Positions 17,434 to 25,412 of a DNA stretch of 64,000 bases are shown here, piece by piece; the stretch's first letter is position 1, and each line of letters begins with the position of its first letter. The notes under the pieces are model-generated. The model was not told where the DNA came from. It searched no databases and worked only from the letters and a program-made list of their open reading frames with translations. Made by a program: the position numbers and the translations under genes. Source of the DNA: Posidoniimonas polymericola (GTDB lineage Bacteria; Planctomycetota; Planctomycetia; Pirellulales; Lacipirellulaceae). The DNA is taken from NCBI RefSeq assembly GCF_007859935.1, contig NZ_SJPO01000003.1, positions 516,827 through 580,826 of the forward strand, given 5' to 3'.

Positions 17434-18831
17434 TCAGTCTTCTGCCTTCGACCCATCACCGCACATGCGGACGATCCGCGGGTCGAAGCGGGCGACGACC
17501 TCCACCAGGTCCTGCTGCGCGTCCATCACGCGGCGGATGTCTTTGTACACGCCGGGGACCTCGTCCGCGCCGGCCGCCAGGACTTCCACACCACGCTTGG
17601 CAAGGTCGTTCCGCACGGCGTTGAACCGGAAGGTGTCCTTGGCCTGGCGGCGGCTCATGCAGCGGCCCGCGCCGTGCGACGCCGAGCACAGGCTCGACGG
17701 CTCGCCGCGGCCCCGGACCACGAACGCCGGGTCGGCCATCGAGCCGGGGATCACGCCCAGCTCGCCGGCGGCGGCCGGGGTCGCGCCCTTGCGGTGCACG
17801 ACCACCTCCTTGCCGTGGTGGAATTCCTTCCAGGCAAAGTTGTGGTGGTTCTCGACGCCGGCCACCACATGCGCGCCCAGCAGGCTGGTCACGAGCCGGT
17901 GGATCACCGCGTGGTTGGCGGCGGCGTACTCGCCCATCAGATTCATCGCGGCCCAGTACTCCTGGCCCTCCTCGCTGTCGAGCGACAGCCACGCCAGGCG
18001 GCCGAGGTTCGCGTACCGCCGCGGCAGGTTTCGTTGGGCAATGGCCGAGTACGTGCTGCAGACCGCCGCGCCTGGCCCGCGGCTGCCGCTGTGCGACAAC
18101 AGCGCCGCGTAGCGGCCCGCGTCGAGGCCCAACTCGTCGTCACGCGCCTCGAGCGTCAGCTCGCCGAACTCGACGAAGTGGTTGCCCGAGCCGCTGGTCC
18201 CCAGCTGGCGCCAGGCGGTGTCCTTCTTCTCGCGGGTGATGCGGGTGACGTCCCAGTCGCGGTCCAGGACGTCGTGCTGCTGCTTGGGGTGGTGCTCGAC
18301 GCCGACGCCGAAGCGCGTGCCGCCCATAATCGCCTCTTTGTAGGCGTTGCGGCGGGAGTCGAGGGTCTCGACCGGCAGGTCCAGCACCGACAGCTTCATG
18401 CGGCACGCGATGTCGACGCCCACGGCGTAGGGGATCACGGCGTTCTCGCACGCCAGCACGCCGCCGATCGGCAGGCCGTAGCCGAGGTGCGCGTCGGGCA
18501 TCAGAGCCGCGCCGACGGCGGTCGGCACCAGGCAGGCCTGACGCATCTGCGCGTGGGCGGCGTCGTCGATCTCGTCGCCCCACGTGCGGTAATCAATGTT
18601 GGAAAGGGCGGGCTGCTCGGCGTCGGCGACCAGTTCCTTGGCGAACTCACCCCACACCGAATCCTCAAAATAGGCGCGGGGCTCGCCCAGCACGGCGCCG
18701 ACGAGTTCCTTCGCCCGCTTGCCCTTGAGCCCGAAGCCCTGGTCCTGCTGCGCGGCGCGCGTTAGGGCCTGGACGGCGAGTTTCACGCAGTCGGGCGGGA
18801 CGCCTAGTTTTTGGAGTTGCTTGCGGTTCAT
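17434..18831 (-). CDS. rtcB: RNA-splicing ligase RtcB family
   Basis: A 465-aa RNA ligase joining 2',3'-cyclic phosphate and 5'-hydroxyl ends through a guanylylated histidine, with Mn2+ and GTP. The metal-site motif is present as GVDIACRMK; the second Gly of the common GVDIGCGM form is Ala and the third Arg, while the metal-binding Asp and Cys remain. Other conserved stretches are MPDAHLGYGLPIGGV, GTSGSGNHFVEFGEL, LSHSGSRGPG and NHHNFAWKE. The guanylylated His is in SASHGAGRCMSRRQA. Bacterial RtcB usually repairs tRNA or rRNA after stress; no archease or RtcR-type regulator is adjacent. Divergent from an unknown gene at 18913. Confidence 0.95.
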   Translation of the reverse strand: MNRKQLQKLGVPPDCVKLAVQALTRAAQQDQGFGLKGKRAKELVGAVLGEPRAYFEDSVWGEFAKELVADAEQPALSNIDYRTWGDEIDDAAHAQMRQACLVPTAVGAALMPDAHLGYGLPIGGVLACENAVIPYAVGVDIACRMKLSVLDLPVETLDSRRNAYKEAIMGGTRFGVGVEHHPKQQHDVLDRDWDVTRITREKKDTAWRQLGTSGSGNHFVEFGELTLEARDDELGLDAGRYAALLSHSGSRGPGAAVCSTYSAIAQRNLPRRYANLGRLAWLSLDSEEGQEYWAAMNLMGEYAAANHAVIHRLVTSLLGAHVVAGVENHHNFAWKEFHHGKEVVVHRKGATPAAAGELGVIPGSMADPAFVVRGRGEPSSLCSASHGAGRCMSRRQAKDTFRFNAVRNDLAKRGVEVLAAGADEVPGVYKDIRRVMDAQQDLVEVVARFDPRIVRMCGDGSKAED

Positions 18832-18912
18832 GGTAGGTTGCAGACCCGGTTAGGGCGTTCTAGGTTCGCGGCCACGCCACGTCGAAGAGAACCCGCGTCA
18901 GAAGGATTGTCA

Positions 18913-19449
18913 GTGAAGTTCCTAGCCCCTAGCGAATGGCAGGCGTGGTGCGTCGGGAGCGGCGTCCCACTGCGACAGGCGGGCTGGCTGCGGCCCGACC
19001 TCACCGTCGACCCGTACCATGTTGTCGACATCCCCATCGACCTTGATGCGGGAAGGAAAGTCTACCTTGCTGGCGAGTTGTGCTCACTCGTGAAGCCGTC
19101 GCCGCAAACGTTGCTGCTGCTTGACGACTGGGCGGTCTGGTCGGAGATGCACCGCATGCCGCTGTTCACACGGTTCCGGGCAGCGCTCGGTGAGGAGAGG
19201 CCGCTCATCGAGGCCCCCGGGCACTTGGTCTCCGAAGTCGACCGCGACGACGCGCTGTCGATCGTCACGGCCGCGTTGCTCTTCTCGTGGGACTGCTACG
19301 GCATCGCGGATGGCGGCGGTCACGGCTTCTACTTCTCGCACGACGACTACTGTCAGTTCGCCAGTCGCGACCCCGACCTGGCGGCAGAAGTCGAACGCCG
19401 GTTTGCGGGAGATGGCAGGCGGCGAGGGACGGTGTTTCCGCAGGCATAA
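18913..19449 (+). CDS. Hypothetical protein
   Basis: A 178-aa soluble protein of unknown function. The GTG start at 18913 has GAAGGA in front at proper spacing. The sequence is well mixed and acidic with an aromatic-rich core (LLLLDDWAVWSEMHRMPLF and LFSWDCYGIADGGGHGFYF). Internal Cys, His and Asp residues could form an active site, but no family is recognised. Divergent from rtcB with an 80-bp gap, so it may share that regulatory region. A weak CCCC...GGGG hairpin followed by ATTTT at 19450-19475 may terminate it. Confidence 0.75.
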   Translation: MKFLAPSEWQAWCVGSGVPLRQAGWLRPDLTVDPYHVVDIPIDLDAGRKVYLAGELCSLVKPSPQTLLLLDDWAVWSEMHRMPLFTRFRAALGEERPLIEAPGHLVSEVDRDDALSIVTAALLFSWDCYGIADGGGHGFYFSHDDYCQFASRDPDLAAEVERRFAGDGRRRGTVFPQA

Positions 19450-19661
19450 TCCCCCAAAGTGGGGAGATTTTGTTCGCCGCGGGCGAACCCTACCGGCGCC
19501 GCTTGCGTCTAGGAAAGAGTCGAAATTCCTGTAGGAAATCTCTGCTGCGTTTTGCCAGGCGGCCGATTATACTGCAGGAGTTACTTACCGGGCTCGTGCT
19601 TACGCGGCACGGCTAACTAGAGGGCCAGGTGGGCGTGTCTCTGGCATTCACGTCTGCCCCG

Positions 19662-19902
19662 CCATGTTTCTAGGTAGGAAGGAGGTGGTTAATTGTCTGA
19701 TATTAACTGTAGCCAGCGAGGTGGTTTAACCTAGATGGCCGGCGGGTCGCCTAGGCGACCACCACCTGCTTCTGAGTTCCCGCTGCGGAGCCGTTCTGGT
19801 CAACAGGACGACGTTCGTCCTAAGGGCGGATCTCCAAGGCCTGTTCTCAAAGCAACCCAAACAGGCCCGGCCCCCGGTGTGGGGGTCGGGCCTTCTTTTT
19901 TG
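19662..19902 (+). ncRNA. Candidate structured RNA locus with leader-type small ORF
   Basis: This gap shows strong pairing potential: a GGTCGCC/GGCGACC hairpin nested inside AGGTGGT (19719 area) and ACCACCT (19761-19767), a further AGGACGA/TCGTCCT hairpin at about 19806-19822, then the terminator. A second AGGTGGTT copy near 19684, within AAGGAGGTGG, could compete for the same ACCACCT arm. A 21-codon frame starts at the ATG at 19662, and a 13-codon frame with a TTG start sits behind the AAGGAGGTG. This looks like an attenuator-like or small-RNA locus. No known RNA family (tmRNA, SRP, RNase P, 6S) is recognised. Confidence 0.4.
19863..19902 (+). terminator. Strong Rho-independent terminator
   Basis: A 12-bp GC-rich stem (GGCCCGGCCCCC with GGGGGTCGGGCC, one G-U pair), 5-nt loop, then TTCTTTTTT. 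No annotated gene ends just before it, which is the main reason to suspect a non-coding transcript upstream. Confidence 0.85.
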
Positions 19903-19942
19903 CGCCGCGCGTAAAGGTTCTACTAGGGCTGTAGCTTCTGCT

Positions 19943-19968
19943 GCAGCCCACCCCGCCAGGGGTGGGAC
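19943..19968 (-). repeat. 26-nt palindromic repeat, copy 1
   Basis: The minus strand reads a 26-nt sequence whose core CCCACCCCTGGCGGGGTGGG is a perfect 8-bp stem with a 4-nt loop. The identical 26 nt occur on the plus strand at 58966-58991. Confidence 0.7.
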
Positions 19969-20041
19969 CCGAACCCACGGCAATCAAACCCACCCCAATT
20001 GGGGTAGGCTAGGGCGAGCCTCAACCGCGCCGTTGAAACCT

Positions 20042-20470
20042 ATGCAAGATTCCGAGCTACCCAACCCCGACCTCGAAGCCGCGCTGGAAGAACAGCAGAA
20101 CCTTGTCGAGTCGAGCCTGCCCGCTGTCTTCGAGGCCTACGACGCGGCGCTCGAAGAGAAGATCGCCAGCCCGGTCGTGATGGTGATCGACTGCCTCGAC
20201 GAGTTCGGCAGACAGATCGCCGCCGCCTGGGTAGGCGAGGAGGTAGTCGAGGACGCCATCGCCGAACGCGACCCAGACGACGACACCGTGGTCTTCGCGG
20301 CCGCTTTCAGCTGGGAGGACTGCCGACGAGAGGTCCCCGAGTACTTCCCTTATCTCGCGCCGGTGTTCGAGGGGGGTGTCCCCACCGATGGCATTCTCGT
20401 GGTGGGGATCACTAGCGGAGGTGCGTCGGCGCTCACCGCCCCGTTCGAAGCCAGGCCCGAGGCCGAGTAG
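20042..20470 (+). CDS. Hypothetical acidic protein
   Basis: A 142-aa soluble, strongly acidic protein. Residues 1-40 are helical (NPDLEAALEEQQNLVE) and the rest looks alpha/beta with hydrophobic strands (VVMVIDCLDEFG, GILVVGITSGGASAL). No known domain is recognised. The frame stays open upstream to 19877 through the terminator, so the ATG at 20042 is the sensible start; its SD is not clear. It stands alone between the RNA-like locus and the secretin-domain gene. Confidence 0.65.
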   Translation: MQDSELPNPDLEAALEEQQNLVESSLPAVFEAYDAALEEKIASPVVMVIDCLDEFGRQIAAAWVGEEVVEDAIAERDPDDDTVVFAAAFSWEDCRREVPEYFPYLAPVFEGGVPTDGILVVGITSGGASALTAPFEARPEAE

Positions 20471-20598
20471 CCCGGCCCTGCCGACGACGTTTGACGGTCC
20501 GCGCAGCAATCTCTAGATTTTGCGGCGCAAGGCGAATGATCCGCGATTACACCGCGATTAATTGGCCGTGGCGTTTCCCCCCGGGATCGGCCCCTGAT

Positions 20599-20627
20599 TT
20601 GAGTGCGGCTGGCCGGGGCCGTATACT
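20599..20627 (+). promoter_or_regulatory. Candidate sigma-70-type promoter for the secretin-domain gene
   Basis: TTGAGT (20599-20604) and TATACT (20622-20627) with a 17-bp spacer, about 100 bp upstream of the chosen start codon at 20733. One of the best consensus matches in the window. Confidence 0.55.
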
Positions 20628-20732
20628 AGTGGCATGACAGGTCGGCTGCTGGCCGGACGCCGTCGGTTGAGCGTCGCTGTGGTCACGCCAACTTGTTTCC
20701 CTCCTTCCCACCTACTCCGCAAGGCGGTCTTC

Positions 20733-23700
20733 ATGGCGGAACGCCCCTCCCTACCAATCTTTGCCATGTTGCACGCGGTTTGCGGATCGCTTGTTTCGGC
20801 GAGGCTGCTGGCCGGCCTTTCGCTGCTGGCCGGCCTTTCGCTGCTGGCGGCGCCGGCCTGGGCGCAGCCGTCCGGGGCGATCGAGATCCGCAACGGCCAG
20901 CCCTTCCGGAACGGCCAACCGCTGCAGCCCGGCGGCCGGCCCAGCCCGCAGGCCCAGCCCGCAGAGAAGCCGGACGACAAGCCCGACGAAGACAAGAAGA
21001 AGGACGAAGAGAAGAAGGAAGACGGCGAAAAGAAGGACGACGAGAACAAGCCCGACAAGGTCACCCGCCCCGACGCACCGCCACAGCCGCCCGACCCGCG
21101 CGAGCTCGAGACCAAGCTCGGCGACGACGACCGCGTGCCGTTCAGTTTCCACGGCCAGCCCTGGCCCGACGTGCTGCAGTGGCTGGCGAACGTCAGCAAC
21201 CTGAGTCTCGACTGGCAGGAGCTCCCCTCCGGCTACCTCAACCTCACGACCAGCCGACGCTACACGCTGCCGGAGGCCCGTGACCTGTTGAACCGCCACC
21301 TGCAGGCGCGCGGCTACACGCTGGTGCTCTCGGGCGAGGTGCTCAGTGTGTTCAAGCTCGACAACCTCGAGCCGAGCCTGATCCCCAAGGTCGAAGAGGC
21401 CGGCCTGTACGACCGCCAGCCGCACGATATCGTCAAGACCGTCTTCGAACTGGCCCCCGGCATGGAGGCCGCGAAAGCGGTCGAGGACTTCCAGAAGCTG
21501 GTCGGCAAGAACGCCAAGCTGATGCCGCTGCCGGCAACCAGCCGGGTGCTGGTGATCGACACCGCCGCCAACCTGCGGCTGGTGAGCGAGCTGCTCAACC
21601 AGGAGCGGCTCGCCAGCGAGGGCCAGGAGATCCCCCGCCGGTTTGTGCTGAAGCACGCCCGGGCGGAGAAGGTGATCAACACGCTGTACGTAGTGCTCGG
21701 CATGGACCCGATGTCGCAGCCTTCGCAGATGGAGCTGCAGATCCAGATGCAGAAGATGCAGCTGCTGCAGCAGATGAACCAAAAGGGCAAGGACGTCACC
21801 AAGATGCTTAACCGGGAAGGGCCGAAGGTCTACCTGGCGTTCAACCAGAAGGAGAACAGCGTCCTGGCGAACGCCGAGCCGGCCGAGATGCGAATCATCG
21901 AACGCACCATCGAGATCCTCGACATCCCGGCCGCCGGGTCCGACGTGGGTCTGGCGGGCGGGGCCGAGCGCGGATCGGGCGTCCGGACCGCCCGCACCTA
22001 CACGCTCGAGAACGTCAACCCCGAGTCGCTGATGATGACCCTCGAGGAGATCGGCGACCTCGACCCGCTCACCGAGCTGCGGGCCGACAACCAGGCCGAC
22101 CTGCTGTTCGTCCGTGGCGCCGAACGCGACCACGAGAAGGTGCAGCGGATCATCGACCAGCTCGACGTCGGCGGGCAGGAGTTCGAGGTCTTCCAGCTCC
22201 GCTACCACCCGGCCGACGCGGTCGCCGGCACGGTGATGGAGCTGCTCAGCCCGGAGGAAGAGGAGGACGACAACAACCGCCGGCCGTACTACTACTACTC
22301 GTACGGCCGTGGCAACCAGGACGACAACAAGCAGGAGTCGAGCCTCCGCGTCACGGCCGACGTCGAGAACAACCGGCTGCTGGTCCGGGGGACCACCGAA
22401 GAGCTGCAGCAGGTCCGCGGACTGCTGACGAAGCTCGGCGAGCTGAACGGCAAGCGGCAGGACGGCGGGCCGACGACGCGTGTCGTCGAGGCGCTCGACC
22501 CGGCCGCGACCCAACGGCTGCTCGAGCAGCTCCGCGCCGCCTGGCCGGCGGTCAGCGGCGGCGCCGAGTTGATCCTCGAGCCAAAGCAGGAGCAGCCCGC
22601 GCCCGAGCAGCCCGGCACAGAGGACCAGAGTGCGGGCGTGGGCAGTGCCGGTGGGGACATCGCGGGCGCGGGTGCGGCCCCGGCGGGACGCTTCCGCTTT
22701 GCCGCCGATCAGCTGCCCGCCCAGGGCGAGGAGCAACCGGCCAACCAGCCCGCCCCCGCCCCCGCCCCCGCCCCCGCCCCCGCCCCCGCCCCCGCCCCCG
22801 TCCCCGCCCCCGCCGCGACTGACCCGGCCCCGCTCGCGGTGACCGTCGCGCCCGATGGCCGCATCGTGCTGATGTCCGACGACCCGTCCGCGGTCGCCCG
22901 GGCGGAAGACCTGCTCAACACCCTGGCTCCGCGTGAGGAGCAGTTCAGCGAATTCAAGATCGAACACACCGACGCCTGGTACATCTACCTCGACCTGAAG
23001 GACTACTTTGAGGACGAGCTTGATGAGGAGGAAACCTCCAACAGCAACGGCCGGAACTACTACTTCTACGAATACGCGCCCAGCAGCAAGGACGACAAGA
23101 AGAGCATGATGCTGTCGATGCGCCGCCAGCTGCGGTTCCTGTACATCCTGCAGACCAACAGCGTGATCGTGGCGAATGCGAACAAGCAGCAGCTCGACAC
23201 CATCGGCAAGCTGATCGAGATCTGGGACCAGCCCCCCCGGGCCGACGACATCATGAACCGCCGCACCGGCATCGTTGAGGTGAAGTACTCGAGCCCGACC
23301 AAGATCGCCAACGCGCTCAAGGAGGTCTACCGCGACCTGTTGAGCTCGCGGGACAAGGAGTTCCAGACCGAGGAGCAGAAGTCGGGCAGCTACACCACCG
23401 CCAAGACCACGCGGCTAGAGTTCGCCGGCATCGAGTCGTCCGGCGGCCCGACGTCCGAGTCGAAGCCGATCCGCGTGCGGTTCGACGGGGCGTTGTCGAT
23501 TGGCGTCGACGAGGTGGCCGGCATGCTGCTGATCTCCGCCCGCACCGAGATTTACGACGACGTCGTGCGGATGATCACGCTGCTGGACGAGGCCGCGCAG
23601 CCGCACAACACGGTGCAGGTCCGCCGGGTCAGCGCGGCGCAGGTCGACTCGATCCAGAAGGCGCTCTCTAGCACGCTCGGCAAGACCTGGGTCGGCGGCA

Positions 23701-23795
23701 AGCCCGAGGAGTCTGCCCAGCAGCAGCCCCAGCAGCCGCCGCAAAACGAAGACCGCGGACGTGATCGCCGCCGGCGTGGCCGCGACCGCCGCTAA
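20733..23795 (+). CDS. Large exported protein of repeated secretin N-domains, lacking the secretin channel
   Basis: A 1020-aa exported protein. The signal sequence (about residues 12-45) contains an exact 18-bp tandem duplication encoding LLAGLS twice. Then come a charged Lys/Glu/Asp linker, an N0-like domain (VPFSFHGQPWPDVLQWLANV), and several Secretin_N/NolW-like KH-fold units whose ends read like VNPESLMMTLEEIG, NNRLLVRG, TNSVIVANANKQQL and VAGMLLISA. A Pro-Ala tract (22750-22815) splits the chain. The C-terminal beta-barrel of GspD/PilQ is absent and it ends in an Arg-rich tail. It probably acts as a periplasmic ring or scaffold. The start at 20733 follows AAGGCGG; 20766 is an alternative. 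Confidence 0.82.
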   Translation: MAERPSLPIFAMLHAVCGSLVSARLLAGLSLLAGLSLLAAPAWAQPSGAIEIRNGQPFRNGQPLQPGGRPSPQAQPAEKPDDKPDEDKKKDEEKKEDGEKKDDENKPDKVTRPDAPPQPPDPRELETKLGDDDRVPFSFHGQPWPDVLQWLANVSNLSLDWQELPSGYLNLTTSRRYTLPEARDLLNRHLQARGYTLVLSGEVLSVFKLDNLEPSLIPKVEEAGLYDRQPHDIVKTVFELAPGMEAAKAVEDFQKLVGKNAKLMPLPATSRVLVIDTAANLRLVSELLNQERLASEGQEIPRRFVLKHARAEKVINTLYVVLGMDPMSQPSQMELQIQMQKMQLLQQMNQKGKDVTKMLNREGPKVYLAFNQKENSVLANAEPAEMRIIERTIEILDIPAAGSDVGLAGGAERGSGVRTARTYTLENVNPESLMMTLEEIGDLDPLTELRADNQADLLFVRGAERDHEKVQRIIDQLDVGGQEFEVFQLRYHPADAVAGTVMELLSPEEEEDDNNRRPYYYYSYGRGNQDDNKQESSLRVTADVENNRLLVRGTTEELQQVRGLLTKLGELNGKRQDGGPTTRVVEALDPAATQRLLEQLRAAWPAVSGGAELILEPKQEQPAPEQPGTEDQSAGVGSAGGDIAGAGAAPAGRFRFAADQLPAQGEEQPANQPAPAPAPAPAPAPAPAPVPAPAATDPAPLAVTVAPDGRIVLMSDDPSAVARAEDLLNTLAPREEQFSEFKIEHTDAWYIYLDLKDYFEDELDEEETSNSNGRNYYFYEYAPSSKDDKKSMMLSMRRQLRFLYILQTNSVIVANANKQQLDTIGKLIEIWDQPPRADDIMNRRTGIVEVKYSSPTKIANALKEVYRDLLSSRDKEFQTEEQKSGSYTTAKTTRLEFAGIESSGGPTSESKPIRVRFDGALSIGVDEVAGMLLISARTEIYDDVVRMITLLDEAAQPHNTVQVRRVSAAQVDSIQKALSSTLGKTWVGGKPEESAQQQPQQPPQNEDRGRDRRRRGRDRR
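22750..22815 (+). repeat. (CCCCCG)n hexanucleotide repeat encoding Pro-Ala linker
   Basis: About ten near-perfect 6-nt units encode alternating Pro-Ala, interrupted by one Val codon. Such tracts are prone to slippage in steps of two residues, so linker length may vary between strains. Confidence 0.85.
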
Positions 23796-23812
23796 GTTGG
23801 GGTTGGCCCGGG

Positions 23813-25231
23813 TTACGGCTTCGGCTTGAGCGTCACCGACTGCTTGCCGCCCTCAGCGGCAGCGTCGGCCTGGCCCTGGAGGTCCTGGTACTGGTGGGCC
23901 ACGCCGCGGGCCTCGGCGATGCGGAAGCGGAACGCCCCCACGGGAATGTTTGCCAGCACCGCGCGGCCCTGGGCGTCGGTCTCGTCGCGGTAGCGGTTCT
24001 CATACTGCTCGACGCCATTGGGCAGCTCGGTGTAGTCGGCGGCGGGCGCCGCGACCCAGTCCACGCTGCGGATGAGCGAGTCGCAATACATCTGGCTGCC
24101 GCTATCCCACCACTTGACGTTGGGCCAGCAGACCACCCCTATGCCGACGACCGGCTGGCCCTTGGCGTCCTGCACCGTGAACTCGCAGGTCCCGCTCGGC
24201 TCCATCTCGAGGGTGATCTCCCCCTGGCCTTCGGGCGGCAGGTCGAATACCTGCGGCATTTGAACGCTGGTCGGTTGGCGCTGCTGCTCGTCGACGAACG
24301 CCGGCGGTTCGCCCGAGGCGGCGATGTACCCATCGCACAGGGCGATGATCTGCAGCGGCTCGCCGGCCGGCAGGCCGCTGAGCTCGAAGGTCCCGTCCTC
24401 GGCAACCGCGGCCCAGTCGGTCCAGTGGAGGTTCTCCCAGTTGTCGCCGGGCGCCTTGGCGATGACGGTGGCGCTGACCCGCCCGTTCTTCACGGGGCGG
24501 GGCACGTTGTCGCTCAGCACGCCCCGCACCGAGACCGCCGGCCGCAGCGCCCACACCAAGTCGACCACCTGCCCCTCGGTCAGCACAAACGGCAGCGGCG
24601 GGCTGAAGTGCGTCGCGGCGTGCTGGTCGATTCGCACCAGCCGGATCAACTCCTCGCCGCTCTGGATCCGCGGCAGCGACAGCGTGTCGCCTTCCCAAAC
24701 CACCTGCTCGCGGCCTCGCCCGTAGGAGTCATCACTCCACATCGCGTAGACGCCGTCGGCAAAGGGCGCCATGTCCTCCCCGAGTGGCTTGACCCCAACT
24801 TTGGCGCCCTCGAGCATTTCGATGGTGGTCGGCTCGCCTACCTGCGGCACCGGCACATCGTTGTAGACCGTGTCGGCGTAGCCCGGGTGCTCAACCCGGC
24901 AGGTGATCGCCTGGCACGCCACCTGCCGCGACGGCGAGGCGTACATCGGGTACTGGAACTCGGCACGTCCGTCGGCGTCGGTCGTAACGGTCGGCGGCTC
25001 CGACTGCCCCAGGCCGTCTTTCCGCCAACTCCCGTGCCCGTCCTCCGAGCGGATCGCCCACGGCGCCACCGTCACGTTGGCGATCGGCTCGCCCAGGGAA
25101 TCCACCACCCGGACCCGGGCGGTCTGCAGCGGGTTCTCGACTTTCTCGGCCTCGTGGGCGGAAAGCGGCGCGGCGATCTCGAAGGTCAAAAAAGCAGCGA
25201 GCAGGGCGGTTTTCGGAAGGTGGTGGACCAT
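23813..25231 (-). CDS. Exported carboxypeptidase-regulatory-like (Ig-fold) protein
   Basis: A 472-aa exported protein. The signal peptide (residues 1-26) ends LSAHEAE. It contains repeated beta-sandwich modules of the CarboxypepD_reg type: ARVRVVDSLGEPIANVTVAPWA with TTDADGRAEFQYP, SVRGVLSDNVPRPVKNGRVSATV with EDGTFELSGLPAGEPLQI, and a last one with TDAQGRAVLANIPVGAFRFRI. These modules are structural and no catalytic domain is seen. The ATG at 25231 follows GGAGA and fits the signal peptide; the open frame upstream to 25543 overlaps the divergent kinase and is rejected. Confidence 0.85.
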   Translation of the reverse strand: MVHHLPKTALLAAFLTFEIAAPLSAHEAEKVENPLQTARVRVVDSLGEPIANVTVAPWAIRSEDGHGSWRKDGLGQSEPPTVTTDADGRAEFQYPMYASPSRQVACQAITCRVEHPGYADTVYNDVPVPQVGEPTTIEMLEGAKVGVKPLGEDMAPFADGVYAMWSDDSYGRGREQVVWEGDTLSLPRIQSGEELIRLVRIDQHAATHFSPPLPFVLTEGQVVDLVWALRPAVSVRGVLSDNVPRPVKNGRVSATVIAKAPGDNWENLHWTDWAAVAEDGTFELSGLPAGEPLQIIALCDGYIAASGEPPAFVDEQQRQPTSVQMPQVFDLPPEGQGEITLEMEPSGTCEFTVQDAKGQPVVGIGVVCWPNVKWWDSGSQMYCDSLIRSVDWVAAPAADYTELPNGVEQYENRYRDETDAQGRAVLANIPVGAFRFRIAEARGVAHQYQDLQGQADAAAEGGKQSVTLKPKP

Positions 25232-25412
25232 GATTCTCCGTAGGCTTGGGCCGGGGTTCCTGGGGTAGTCGGTGCGACAAGCCGGATCACGCAGATTATA
25301 CGCGCTTGATTCCTGGTCTCCCATCTCCCGCGGGCGGTTCAAACCCTGGCGTTCGGCCGGCCGGTAGGCGTTAATAGAATGACCCGCCACCCCTCGCACA
25401 CGCCCCGCTGGT

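Noticed and set aside
19949-19985. Reverse-strand GTGGGTTCGGGTCCCAC resembling a tRNA T-arm
   Set aside because: The loop lacks the invariant A at position 58, no acceptor or anticodon stem can be built around it, and the adjacent core is explained by the 26-nt palindromic repeat.
20751-22967. Minus-strand 738-aa open frame
   Set aside because: Antisense to the secretin-domain gene, no start context, low-complexity composition.
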